In this document: one piece after another, positions 44,144 through 56,293 of the stretch
How the letters are laid out: each line of letters starts with the position of its first letter
Position numbering within the stretch: position 1 is the first letter of the stretch
Assembly (NCBI GenBank): GCA_008704415.1
Contig: VXIS01000016.1
Span: forward strand, 224,736 to 288,735
Reading direction: 5' to 3'
DNA length: 64,000 nt
Source of the DNA: Sphaerosporella brunnea
Taxonomy: Eukaryota > Ascomycota > Pezizomycetes > Pezizales > Pyronemataceae
Notes under the pieces: generated by a model
The model's input: only the letters and a program-made list of their open reading frames with translations
Database searches by the model: none
What the model was told of the DNA's origin: nothing
Program-made: the position numbers and the translations under genes

Positions 44144-44860
44144 ATGGTACGCCGCTCCCTCTACTCCGATTGTCGTTTTTCCCGCCGGATCGCGAAATCT
44201 ACGGACAGAACGAACGACGCGGTGGGTTGATATTGAAGGACGAAGTGCTGACGGATTCAGCCCGGAGTTAAAGCAGCACAGTTGTGGTCCAAGTCCAAGG
44301 AGGACCTCACCAAGCAGCTTGACGAGCTTAAGAACGAGCTCGTCAATCTGCGTGTTCAGAAGATCGCTGGCGGTGCTTCCTCCAAGCTCACCAAGATGTA
44401 AACCACCTCGCTCCAATCACCGAAACGAGAACACCGATACGTACGATCCGGTCACCAAGTACCACGGCTAACAATTCTGTGCGCTGCAGTCACGATGTCC
44501 GCAAGTCCATCGCTCGTGTCTTGACCATCCTCAACGCCAAGCAGCGCCAGCAGCTTCGCCTCTTCTACAAGGGCAAGAAGTACATGCCTCTTGACCTCCG
44601 CCCCAAGAAGACTCGTGCTATCCGCCGGCGTTTGACTAAGTACGAGGCTACCTTGAAGACCGAGAAGGCTAAGAAGAGAGAGACTTACTTCCCCCAGCGG
44701 AAGTACGCCATCAAGGTACGATTGTTCTGATAGGAGGTGCATGGTGCGATGCAGTTGGCATTAGTTTCCAGTCGATGGTGTCTGGACTCAGGGCGCACGT
44801 CGGGGTGGGATTTATATGGGAGATAGAAGCTAATTTATCACTCTGAATATACAGGCATAA
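44144..44860 (+). CDS. RPL35: 60S ribosomal protein L35 (uL29)
   Basis: Exons are 44144-44146, 44261-44397, 44490-44715 and 44855-44860, giving 123 residues, the standard length. uL29 sits at the peptide exit tunnel and contacts SRP. The sequence shows [35 protein letters not shown], then [38 protein letters not shown] and a final QRKYAIKA. The first coding exon is the ATG alone and the last is one alanine codon plus the stop, so two of three introns hug the ends. Confidence 0.96.
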
Positions 44861-45525
44861 GCGTTTTTCTTTTCATGGGTATAAGGCTTTCTTCGGTTCG
44901 ATAAAAAAGGGTTGTACTGGTGTTCTGCTGTACCTACTTGGGAATTACTCCTGCTGTCTGAAAACGCCGGACGCGTGTCTACCATTTCTGGGAGGGTGTC
45001 TTTTTTCTGTCAAGGTTTATGATCACATCGCATATACCGTACAAATGGAACGACCTCGATGTCTTCCCTGGCGAGTAATGGAATGGCATTCCGGACTTCA
45101 ACAAATCCAACCAACGGATCCTTGGTCGAGCACTGGCCTCCCGTGATAACCACGAAACTGTACCCTGCCGACCCTCGTTTATCATGGATACCGAGTTTTC
45201 CCATGTGAAATGCATGAGCTTGATTAAAAACCTGGAGCTTTGGTCTCTCGGCTTCGATCCTTTGTTTCTCGTGTAGGCTGAAAACTCACTGCGATTATCG
45301 GTGATTACATGTGACCCGCTGTTCACAACTGCATCCGTGAATTCACCCGCTCTCCCAGAACCAATGAACCAAACAACCAATTCGATGCCACCCAATCAAA
45401 TCCAACACGAACAAGAACGCAACACGAACAAGAACGCAACGCAAAAGCAAGAAAGAAAAAAAGGCAAGAAAGAAACCTGCAATAGCAGCAACGCCCACTT
45501 CCCCTGGCTGCCTTCATGACCTCAC
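44861..45525. other. Convergent 3' region RPL35/VPS68
   Basis: No gene supported. A 138-codon minus-strand frame (44979-45395) has no family resemblance. Confidence 0.45.
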
Positions 45526-46103
45526 CTACAAGCTCAAATTATACGCATAAGCGCTATCCTCGATATTCTGCGAGACCCACAGCACACAGCAGCTGAGCAT
45601 AACCAGAGCATTCGCGATCGCATTCGCCACTCCAAACCACATAGTCGGCCACGGGTGTCCAGGCACCACATACTTCAGCACCAGCACGGTATCGCTGCCC
45701 GCCAGTCCTCCGGCGATCAACGCAAACCCCATAAACAGCACCAGGCGCGCTTTCCACGCAACGCCAGAGCCGGAGTAGGAATAGTTGTCGGCGGACAAAC
45801 GCGCCTTTTCAATGCTGTTGATTACGAGCATCCCCAGCACGCTGCAGATCAGCGGGATCCAGTCCACGAAGGTTACGTGCACGGTCGAGGCGCCGTTGGC
45901 CACGCGCGAAAAGACTGCGGCGTCGAGGAAGACGAAAAAGCCGAGCGAGAACTAGAACTTGGGGGTTAGCCGTTGGTGAAAAAAAGGGCGGGCGAAGCGG
46001 AAGGGGAGCTAGCTACCAAAGCCCCCGCTGTGTACACGCCGGCTGTGCGCATTGCTAGCGAGGAGGGGAGGTGCGGGAGCGGGATCCGGAAGAGCCGTGT
46101 CAT
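45526..46103 (-). CDS. VPS68: Vps68 / TMEM50 family membrane protein
   Basis: Exons are 46103-46017 and 45951-45526, giving 170 residues. The family has four membrane segments and acts in endosomal-vacuolar sorting in yeast. Hallmarks are AGVYTAGALFSLGFFVFLDAAV (across the splice), VHVTFVDWIPLICSVLGMLVINSIEK, ARLVLFMGFALIAGGLAGS and the W-F-G-V-A-N segment. It starts MTRLFRIPLPHLPSS; in-frame ATGs further upstream lack conserved sequence. Confidence 0.92.
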
Positions 46104-47697
46104 GGTTGTGATAGTTGATGCACTTATAGAGGTCGAAGTTGGTAATGAGTCGCCCGCGGAGAGATACATGTGGTGGGGCGATCGAAAGCTGGAGGAGCTG
46201 ACGATGCGGCGCAGCCGGCGCTTGCTTCTAGGTTACACAAACATTGGGCTTGGCATGTGTGGGCTTACATCAGCATGCAGCACTGATACATATTTGAATT
46301 TGTGTCTTGCATGTTAGGCGCTTAGCTAAGCTAATCGCGCTGAGCTTCAAGATACATCACTCACAACATGGATAACACTGCAGGGGATTTACAGTCATGG
46401 ACACCCATCTATAAAGCCTTGATACTCTAGGTTATGTACGCACGACAGGTTAAAAGAATCCACAGAGAATCCAGCTCCACGATCTTTTTCTTCAGCGAAG
46501 AGCGGCGCGCTCGATCGGCAGGTGCAGGTGCACAACTGGTATGACTGACTGCTCCTCCCCGACCAGACTTTTAGTTCCCATTGAAGGTTCCTTCAGCCGT
46601 TGCTCAGGTATCCAAGCTCCTCACCATCTGCGGTGGATTCTCCATCATCTCCGTGAAAATCCGAGATAATACTCAAAGCAACATCACATCCGCGCACTTC
46701 ATGGTAATGATCCAGGCGAGCCTCATCCTTTGGGTGATAAGAGCATTTCTGTCTTCATCCAGGAAGTGTCAAGGTATGCGATCATAGCTGCGAACTGTTC
46801 TTGAAGCCATACTGGCGAGTGAAACTTATCTTCAAGCCCTGACTGTACAGATAAGGGCCCGATTTGGTCATGAAGTCCCAGCAAGGCCACGCACTCCGGA
46901 GGTGTTTTTTAAACCAATCCACGACATGAAATGCTCCTCGGCAGCGCTAATGGAGTGGAGACAGTGCTGCGGTTTTCCTCCCAAGAGGAAGAGGTGGCGG
47001 TAGCGCTTGTATGTATGACGGGTGTATTAGACAGCTTCACTGCAAATCACTCAGTCAGTCGAGACGAGTGACAATCAATGAAGCAACAGCGCCGCAGTTC
47101 ACAATCCATGAATCAATCATGCTAATACAAATACAGTGTTTGCAGACCATATATACACACGCAGACACCCGCCTCTCCCCACATTATCTGTCGAGAGCCA
47201 GCGGGCCAGCGGGGGACGCACGCCGGCCAGCCAGAAGAGCAGCCAGGCGGATAAAAAAAAAACATCGTCACGCACCTTGCCCCAAAAAGAAAAACCCCAC
47301 ACATAAAGCAGAACAGAACACCACTTCTAGAGCGAGCAAAAACCACCCACAATACTGTTCCCTACCGACTCTACGTAGACATCCCAGCTAAAGAAAAGGA
47401 ACAGAAGAAAAAAAAGAAGAGAAGAGAAGACCGTTCAGAAAAGAAAAAAAAAAAAAAAAAGAAACCAGATGAAGAAACCGTCTGCAAGAAAAAAAAGTGG
47501 CTTTTAATAACACAGGGGAAAATAGATATGCAGAAAGAGGAGGGGAAAGAACGGTCGTGTGGAAACCCATCATGTGGCATTAGGCGTCATATACTTCTTC
47601 CTTCCTTCCTTCTCTCCTTCCTCCGACTCCCCCGCAACAATGGTATATGAATGGTACGAGGTGGGAGAATCACTATCTTTTTGGGCGTTATGGACAT
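46104..47697. other. VPS68-TOM40 interval
   Basis: 1.6 kb, both flanking genes on the minus strand. No gene recognised. Purine-rich A/G tracts around 47396-47465 lie near the 3' end of TOM40. Confidence 0.45.
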
Positions 47698-49035
47698 TTA
47701 GAAGGGCATGGATGGAGTCCTGGGAGGCTCGCCGGCGGCAGCAGCCCTCTCCTGCATCTCCATCAGATCTTCCGGTGCAGCCTCGACAGAAACACCGAGA
47801 CCGAGCTTGGCAGAGTTCTACAGTATCCGCCCATTAGCATTGTGCCCCAAATGGGCGGGGAATCTCCTCACCTTGGAGTGATCCATGTCACCAGAGAAGG
47901 TCAAAGTCACAGCAGGAGCAACGCGCTTCTCTAGCAAACAGCTCAGCTGTCCCTGAGAGTTGAGCTGAGCTCGGAAGGTGGAGTTCCGGAAGTCGTACTT
48001 GGCGCCGATGGTGGTAACTCCATCTCGTCGTGGACCACCCATCATTCCGCCGCCACTGCCCCTCGCCATTCCACCAAACGTCAGCTGGCAGTCTACACCA
48101 GCCTCTACCCTCTCTGCAATCTTCTTGTAGAAAGTGGTTTGGAGAGCTCCAGTACTCTGGAGCTGCATCGACGCAATCCAGTCTTCGGCGGCATATCGTG
48201 CAACGTAAGACATGGCGGTTTCGGGACCATGGGAGGCGGAAGGGCGCTGCCATACAGACTCCAAACCAAGAGACAGGCGGGGAGTGATCGCCTGCAGATA
48301 GGAGCCAATGAAGATACCGCTGAGGGCGCCATCAAGGATGGATGGGTTGAAGGCCTTGATCGAAGCCGAGAAGTCGTCTCCAGTGTAGTCAATGTCAGAG
48401 GAGAACACGGACTGACCCTGACCGGGGGCGAGCTGCACGTTGGTCTTGGAGATCACACCGGGGAACCACCTGTAGTTGAACCGACCGCTAACATGACCAT
48501 CGTTATCAACGGAGGCTTGCATGAAAGTCTGACAAGCTGTTAGCTTACTGACGTAATATGAAAAGCCAAAAGCGCAATCGCGCAGAGGTCACAAAAGCTG
48601 CTACCGAGTTTCGGTTGACAGCCGAGCCTTCGTAAGATGCTTCTTTCTCATTGACCTCGTTCCTGCATCACTGGCGCCTGATTCGAAATGCGGGGGTGGG
48701 GCTCAAACACCAACCTTCTCGTTTCCAAAGACCGCAGAAAAAGTGTAGGGCGGGATTCCCTGGGCCCCCATGGTGAAAGCGTGCGAGATCTGGAAAACAG
48801 GGTTCACACTGAAGCTCTTCATGAGATCCGCCCGCATGCCCGAGAAGGTGTGGTTGGTTAGAAAGACATCTTTCAAGACCTCTCGCGAGATGTTCTCGAC
48901 TGTTCCGGGGTTCTTGAGACCGAGCGCCTGCCTCCGTTCCCGGAAAGAGGCATGGAGGGAACCAAGGGCTGCGGATATCGGGTTCTCGGTCAAGAAAGCG
49001 AGGGGATTGGATTCGGCCGTCATGATGGAAGACAT
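47698..49035 (-). CDS. TOM40: Mitochondrial import channel Tom40
   Basis: Exons are 49035-48715, 48528-47872 and 47817-47698, giving 365 residues. Tom40 is the beta-barrel pore of the TOM complex in the outer membrane. Seen are the N-terminal helix region (NPISAALGSLHASFRERRQALGL, NISREVLKDVFLTNHTFSGMRADL), barrel strands such as NPVFQISHAFTMG, PYTFSAVFGNEK, HVSGRFNYRW and FSSDIDYTGDDFSASIKAFNP, and the closing DHSKNSAKLGLGVSVE. The tail is EDLMEMQERAAAAGEPPRTPSMPF. The first intron (186 bases) is long for this window. It is divergent from NMT1. Confidence 0.95.
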
Positions 49036-49659
49036 CGTCGGACTTTCGGGAAGTCAAAAACAAAGATCCCCGAGATGCTGGAGCAGAAATTGCGTGGAAA
49101 TGGCGGAACCCTTCCTTCCTTCGAGCGATTGGGATATAATGGGGCCGGTGTGGTTGAGGGGTGACGTTTGGGGTGGTGGGTGAAGCAAGGCGGGCTGGAC
49201 GTTCGCCAAAAGTGAACTTTTTTCGGCAGTCTCTCAGTTGTTCCGTTGATTGCGCTGGCAAGGCGTAAAAAGTGGGTTGTTGAAAGGGATTACTCAGCGG
49301 ACCTTGGCAGCTGCGGGCACGTGACTTCACCAGGTTCTTCCCTGCTTCAGTGCCACCAGCAACTCAGACACTGGAAATCTAAATGCAGTACGACAGTGTA
49401 TCTCTGTGATATGTATGTACTAAGTACTAGTACTCTGAGTACTTATTTATTAACCATTCATTACCCTATCGTAAATCACGTGCTTTGACCAGCACTCTAA
49501 ATTTTATTAGATACCAACGCTGCTTTCACCCCACCAAAGCAGCACAGCACTGCACTCCCCCTGCCAACCACCACGGTGTTCAATTCACCAAAATATCCCA
49601 ACCTCACCTCCCCACAAAAAAAACTACAACTCCCATCCAACATTTAAACGTCCACAGCA
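49036..49659. other. Divergent TOM40/NMT1 promoter region
   Basis: No gene seen. A small palindromic AT-rich patch with GTACTAAGTACTAGTACTC (about 49416-49434) is the only notable structure. Confidence 0.45.
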
Positions 49660-51472
49660 ATGGCGCCGCCGCAAGAAGAGTCCAAGCTAGTTGAGCAACC
49701 CGCCGCCACCCCCGACGAAGTGGATGCCGAATCCGACAACGAGGCCCCCGAGACCGAAGCTGCCGCCGCCGGTGAGGGCTCCACAACCACCAAGAAGAAG
49801 AAGAAATCCAAGAAGAGCAAGGGGAAGAAATCCGCTGCCACTGCAGATGCTCTCCCTACCAGCGTGGTCGAGGAGGTTGTCAGGAACAACCCCGCGCTGG
49901 CGAACGAGATGCAGGGCATGGAAAGGGCGAAGGTAGAGGAGATGTTGAGGTCTATGAAGCTGCAGGAACTCATTACTGGAATGGCCACTGGTGCTGGTGC
50001 GAAGAAGGACATGGCTAGCTACAAATTCTGGGCTACGCAACCCGTTCCTAGGTTCGGTGAGTACGCAAGAGAGGAAGGGGGCGGCGGGGAAGGCGGGGGT
50101 TCCGAGGGTGAGGCTTGACGGGACGGAGAGACTAATGGGGAAATAGATGAGCCGGAACAAGAGATACCTGATGGTCCCGTACGACCTAACAATCCGGATG
50201 TTGTCCCCACTGAGGCTGATGCGTTGATCGATGGGTTCGAATGGGTCACCATGGATCTCACGGACGATGCGCAGGTCCGCTCTCCAACACAAGTATCTTC
50301 GAGGAGGGGGGGCAAAGCAAGGCTGACCACAGTTACAGATGACCGAAGTCTACGATCTCCTTACCGGCCACTACGTCGAGGACCAGGAGGCGATGTTCCG
50401 TTTCAACTACTCTGCGTCGTTCCTAAATTGGGCTCTCAAAGCCCCTGGCTGGCTGAAAGAGTGGCACGTTGGAGTACGAGTGGCGTCGTCCAAGAGGCTT
50501 GTCGCCTTCATCTCCGGCATTCCCGTCAAAGTGCGTGTGCGAGAAAACACACTCCGCTGCTCCGAAATCAACTTCCTCTGCATCCACAAGAAGCTGCGAT
50601 CCAAGCGGTTGACTCCCGTGCTCATTAAGGAGATTACTCGTCGGTGCAACCTGGAGAAGGTCTGGAGCGCCATTCACACCGCTGGTATCGTGCTGCCCAA
50701 GCCAGTCAGCACCTGCAGGTATTACCACCGCTCTCTGGATTGGTTGAAACTCTACGAAGTTGGCTTCAGCCCGCTTCCGCCAAACAGCACCAAGGCCCGC
50801 CAGATTACCAGGTACCACCTGCCAAATCAGACCAAGACCAAGGGCTTGCGAGAGATGGAGGCCAAGGATATCGATGCCGTTCACGACCTTTTGACCCGGT
50901 ATCTAGCGCGCTTCGACATGGCGCCGATATTCGATAAGGAGGAGATTGAGTACTGGTTCCTTCACCAGGATGCACCCGGCAAGGAGAGGGTTATCTGGAC
51001 CTACGTTGTCGAGGACTCGACCGGCAAGGTTACAGATATGTTCTCCTTTTACTCGCTGGAGTCGTCGGTCATCGGCAACAAGAAGCATGATACCATCCGC
51101 GCTGCTTACCTGTTTTACTACGCCACTGAGACGGCGTTCAGCAAGACCAAGAAGGATCTCAAGGTTCGGTTGAACGAATTGATTAACGATGCGTTGATTC
51201 TGGCCAAGAGGGTAAGATGTTCATGTGCGCTCCAAAGAAAATACGTAACGCTGACTCTAGTTTTTCTTTGATAGTTTAACTTTGATGTCTTCAATGGATT
51301 GACCTTGCTTGACAACACTCTCTTCCTACAAGAACAGAAGTTTGGCGCGGGAGATGGACAGCTGCATTACTACCTTTTCAACTGGAGGACCAAGCATATC
51401 CGTGGCGGTATCGACGAGAACAATCAGATCGATGACAAGAATGGAAGTGGCATTGGAATGGTCATGTTGTGA
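49660..51472 (+). CDS. NMT1: Glycylpeptide N-tetradecanoyltransferase (N-myristoyltransferase)
   Basis: Exons are 49660-50056, 50147-50274, 50339-51211 and 51275-51472, giving 531 residues. It joins myristate to N-terminal glycine of proteins such as Arf and other GTPases. An N-terminal lysine-rich patch ([13 protein letters not shown]) is the ribosome-binding region. The catalytic core shows [33 protein letters not shown], the acyl-CoA loop [38 protein letters not shown] and [14 protein letters not shown]. The chain ends [18 protein letters not shown], with the C-terminal leucine whose carboxylate serves as catalytic base. Confidence 0.96.
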
Positions 51473-52546
51473 GATGGGATGCTGGAGAGGAAATAATGAT
51501 CCGAGAAGGAGAAGGGGGGGATTCGCGCTCATCGCCTCGAGGCTGTACCAAGTATCGATTGTAGTGATGTTTGAAGCGCATTCACCTTCGCGCTGAAACG
51601 ATACAGAATCTAGCAATAGTATCTATCTATGGAATCCCTTGTAGCCAAAAACGCAGGCCAAAATGCGTGTAGCAATTACGTCTTGGCAATGTTTCGGGGA
51701 GGGGCAAGGGTTTTCGGCAGCTCCGTTCCGCTCACAGTTGACTGCGGCCCGAACGCTCTAAGCTGGACATACATAAGTCCGTCCAGAGGTAGCATAACCA
51801 GGCCAGGCGGACGCTCGATCAGGCGCATGCACATGGCTGCGGCTGAGTCATGCAAAGCAGCACCTGGCTGGTTCTGAAACGCTACGCACTCCTGGGTACT
51901 GAAACAGCCACTCTACTCAACACCCGCAAAACAAGAATACATCTGCGGCCACATTGACAAAACCCCCCGCAGATTGGCTGACTGCATCACTATCGCTATC
52001 TCTGGCCTCTGTGGAGTCCGGGTTTGTGGTCCCCATTCCCGGAAACTAACCGCCGAATTCTCGTCGGCGCTCCACTCCAGCTTCTAGCACATGACACGAA
52101 CAACCACCGAAGTGACCGAACGCTTGTGGTCATGGGAAAACGTGCTTGCACTACATACGCTGCTCTATACTTGCGCCTCGGAACCTCGGTCTGTCTGCCC
52201 AGAAAAAAAAAGCATGAGGAAACCCTCATCCCCAACTGCCCTCCATATTCTGCCCTCCTCTCCTCCTCCTCCTCCTCCTCCTCCTCCTCCTTATGTGGCC
52301 GTGCCCCTTTCGCTGCGACTGCGACTGCTTACTGCTTCCTCTCTTTCCATCCCCCTCCCAAAAAAATCCTCGACGTTGACCTGTCGCTCAGTGTCGATCT
52401 CACCCATACCTATTGCCACCCCTGTTGCTTTCACAAGCCAGCTCTCTTTTTTTTTTAAAGACACCTCCCATAGTAGCTTTGGGCTTGCCAGTGCGCTGCT
52501 GTGATACATCCCACAAATTCCTACAGACAATCTCACAGCTGCAACC
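51473..52546. other. NMT1-acyl-CoA synthetase intergenic region
   Basis: No gene. Includes the (TCC)10 microsatellite and a pyrimidine-rich leader of the next gene. Confidence 0.45.
52261..52290. repeat. (TCC)10 microsatellite
   Basis: Ten uninterrupted TCC units about 260 bases upstream of the acyl-CoA synthetase start. Confidence 0.95.
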
Positions 52547-54975
52547 ATGGTCCAATACTCGCCCGATCCGATCCTCGCTGCTGTCGCGAAGAACTCGGGA
52601 TTGCCTCCAGCGGGAACGCCTCATGGTGTTATTGTTCCTGGTAGCCAGCAGCCCGGATACACCCCCATCTACCGTAGCCAGAAAGTTGGGACGACGGGCC
52701 CGCTGCCCAAAACCCTTGATCCCTCGGTGAGACGCCTCGCAGGGAGCAGAGCGTACGAGCTGTTATCATGGCTAACAATCGTTTTGCCCTGTAGATCACC
52801 ACTATGCACGAGGCATTCGAGGCTGCATGTGAGCTATTCCCGGTTGCCTGGTAACGCTGGGCACAAATATGTTGTGCACCGTGAACTGACGTGCGCAAAG
52901 CTAAGAAATATCCCGACAACAAGTGCCTCGGTTGGCGAGAACAGGACAAGAAGACACGCAAATGGGGTCCGTACCAGTGGATGGACTATAAGACGGTACA
53001 GCAGCGCAGGTTAGACTTGGGCGCAGGAATTGTCCAGGTGCACGAGGAATTGGGGGTATTGCCCCCCCCCCCCCCAAGGTATCAAAAATAGCCGAATACT
53101 GATCTCAATGTTGTAGCTCGGTCTCGGCAAGTTCCCTGTAGGCCTATGGGCGCAGAACAGACCGGAATGGCAGATCACGGATTTAGCCTGCATGTCACAG
53201 TCCCTGTTCTCCGTCAGTATTTATGATACTCTTGGTCCGGACACTGCGGTGTACATTATCAACCACGCTGAGCTTACGTGCGTGGTTGCCAGCCTCCAGG
53301 TGAGTATCAGACTGCCCAACATCAAATTCATAGGCTGACCATTATAGCATATCCCCACCCTGTTGTCCATCGCACCTCAATGCCCTGGCCTCAAGATGAT
53401 CATCAGCATGGATGCCCTAGAAAACGGCGATCTTCCCGGCCACAGCAAGAGAGATCTCTTGACTGCCTGGGCCGCCGAGAAAGGAGTAAATCTGTATTCT
53501 CTGGATCAAGTGGAGGCAATCGGCGCAAAGAGCGGTCGTGGGCCCAACCCGCCTTCTCCCGATGATGCCATCACCATCAACTACACCTCCGGAACCACTG
53601 GATTCCCGAAAGGTGTTCTGCTCTCGCACATGAACTGCGTGGCTGCAGCGTCCTGCGCAATGTCCAGCAACATGTACCAGACTTGCTACGACGTGTGTAT
53701 CTCTTATCTGCCCTTGGCACATATCTACGCTCGTGTCTGCGAAAACACCACTTTCTGGGGCGGTGGTGCTATCGGATACTTCCACGGTAACATTGCGGAG
53801 CTGATGGACGATATTAAAACGCTTCGGCCAACAACCTTCATTTCCGTGCCACGACTGTACAACCGTATCTTCAACGCCATAAACGAAGCTACAGTTGAGC
53901 AATCTGGCATCAAAGGCGCTCTCTCCCGCCATGCGCTTTCCTCAAAGATGGCAAACATGAAAACTACTGGCAGTAACAGACACGCGCTGTACGACAGCAT
54001 CTGGTCCAACAAAGTCAAGGCCGCCATCGGCTTCGACCGCTGCCGCGCCATGGTGTCAGGCTCCGCCCCGATCTCACCAGATGTGATCCAGACCCTCCGC
54101 TGCGTGTTCAGCAACAACTTCATCGAGGGCTACGGCATGACCGAGACCTACGCCGTAGCACTCGGTCAGTTGACGGGTGATAACACTGCCGGTAATTGCG
54201 GTCCTCCCAGCATGGCTGTAGAATGTCGTCTCCGTGACGTCCCCGAGATGGGCTACACCTCTCAAGACAAGCCGCACCCCCGAGGCGAGCTTCTGGTCCG
54301 CGGCAACACTGTCTTCAAATCCTACTACAAGCAGCCGGACGTAACTGCTAGTGTCTTCGATGCGGACGGCTGGTTCGCCACCGGCGACATCTGCAGTGTC
54401 GATGAGCTAGGTCGTTTCAGCATCGTCGACCGCGTTAAAAATCTGCTCAAGCTGGCCCAGGGTGAATACGTATCCCCAGAAAAGGTCGAGAACAACTATC
54501 TCGCAAATTTCCCTGTGTTGGCACAGGCCTTGATCCACGGAGACTCCTTCCAGACGTACCTGGTGGGCATCTTTGGCGTGGACAGAGCCCACTTCGCAGG
54601 GTTTGCGGGCAAGGTCTTGAAGATGCACATTGATCCTGCGGATACTAAGACCCTTGAGAAGGCGTGCGCGAATAAGGCGGTTAGAGTCGCGGTGCTGAAG
54701 GAAATGGATAAGGTTGCCAAACGCACTAAGTTGCAGGGGTTTGAAAGGGTCAGGAATGTACATCTGTGCATCGACCCGTTCACGATTGAGAATGATCTTC
54801 TCACTCCAACGTGAGTTTCCCCCTACTCCCGAAACCTCAAGGCAGAATCCTAACGAAATTGGGTGAATGCAGCCTGAAGATGAAACGTGCGCCCGCCATC
54901 AAGCTGTACAAGGAGATCCTTGACGGATTGTATGAAGAAACTAACCGTGAGAGCCCCGAGAAGGCGAAGCTGTAG
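52547..54975 (+). CDS. FAA2: Long/medium-chain acyl-CoA synthetase, peroxisomal type
   Basis: Exons are 52547-52726, 52795-52828, 52901-53055, 53117-53299, 53348-54810 and 54873-54975, giving 705 residues. It activates fatty acids to acyl-CoA through an acyl-AMP intermediate. The AMP-binding P-loop is YTSGTTGFPKG (near 263-273). Other family blocks are MVSGSAPISPDVIQ, GYGMTETYAVALGQLTGD, the TGD site WFATGDICSV, and FSIVDRVKNLLKLAQGEYVSPEKVE. The chain ends AKL, a PTS1-type signal, so I favour a peroxisomal beta-oxidation role; Faa2 as symbol is tentative. Exon 2 is only 34 bases. Intron 3 opens GTATTG followed by C14. Confidence 0.92.
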
Positions 54976-56293
54976 TTTCTTTCTTTGAAGTAAATACATA
55001 TTACAAATAAATATACCCACAATTTTTTTTTATTACGGATGGATGAATAGTTTCGTTTCGGTTTCTACTTTTCATTGTACAATAGGTTTTTGGTTTTCTG
55101 TATCGCTGGGTTGATGTTCTGCTATGGATGGATGAGACGGGATTACGGCTTAAAGAGTATGATAGTACATAACAAAGCTCGAGGTTGCCATTGAATGAGG
55201 TTTCGGTGAAGAACAAAACTCGGAGATTCGGTATTGGGTTAGCTTCACCGTGACTCACTCGTAAATCCACGTCTACTCGCCAGCCGAGTGCCAAGCTCCG
55301 GATTTTCTGATTGGCCCGCACAACAAAAAACCGCAAAAATAAAAATTCGGCCGTCAAAATTCATCGTAAATTAGAAGCTCCCACTTGTGGTCAAATCCGT
55401 CGTAAAAAACGCGATCCAGCACGTCCCGGAGGCGTAGCTGGGTGGGGGAGTGGGGCGTGATGTGATCATTGTGTGGCAACGCTGGATATTCAGCATCACC
55501 GTTTCAACTCTCTCAACATCACGACGGCCCAGCAACCATGGAACCCTGGCCCCTCGCTCCCAAACCAGAAGAATTGACCGCTCCCACCTGAGATCTTTCA
55601 GACTTACCCCCCGGCGAAAACCCGGCGGTGGGCATGGAAACAGGATCCCCATTGAAGTGTGGGCTACCATTCTCAAACTGCATTATTACACTGACAAAAG
55701 ATGGCCCTCACACTGCAAGAGATACCGTGCTTCTAGAAAACTAGTCCACTGTTTTCAGTTGCGGATGGTGTTCCGTCCGACTCCGTCTAACAAGATATCA
55801 TGTACTAGTACTCACAATTGACTGCCACGTGGTCTACTCTATCCGCACGTGAATGGTCGTCTCATTCTACTCGACGATTTTTTAAGTATCGGATATGGTT
55901 GGGGACTCCTAGTCACTGTGGGATTTCTGACCGAGTGATCCTTTTTTGACCATTTGTCCCCGGGGAGGGTCCTATTTTCTCAACAACCAGGCAGAATTCG
56001 GAAATTCTGAGTTAATCAGTCGATAGAGCGAGCGAAAACTAGGCCCCTGATAGTGTTTAAAATAACTTTTTTTTGGTGGAGGATGCTCTGTCCAAAGTCA
56101 GGGTACCCAAACCCCTCCGTCTTTAGGTGTCCCCAACCATACTTAAAAAATCGTCGAGTAGAAAGGGCTTCCCACGTGCCAGGCTAGGGGCCGAAGCGGC
56201 AATGCAGCCAAAGGAGCGGCAGGAGCAACCGTGTTCCGCGCGTAGACTCCCGACACTCGCTCACACACCCCAACACACCCGGCACACAACCCC
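54976..56293. other. Acyl-CoA synthetase-ALG1 interval
   Basis: 1.3 kb without a gene. Contains element G close to the ALG1 start. Confidence 0.45.
55865..56163. mobile_element. Element G: about 299-bp MITE with TTCTACTCGACG ends
   Basis: The right arm, read as its complement, matches the left arm for CTACTCGACGATTTTTTAAG and then TATGGTTGGGGA, but the left arm has seven extra bases (CGGATAT) between. Interior has no coding capacity. It ends about 130 bases upstream of the ALG1 ATG. Confidence 0.8.

Noticed and set aside
44979..45395. 138-codon minus-strand frame between RPL35 and VPS68
   Set aside because: No conserved motif and it overlaps two 3' ends. Kept only as a note because of its length.
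47396..47465. Purine-rich A/G tract as retrotransposon tail
   Set aside because: No upstream element body or target duplication; more likely simple-sequence DNA by TOM40's 3' end.
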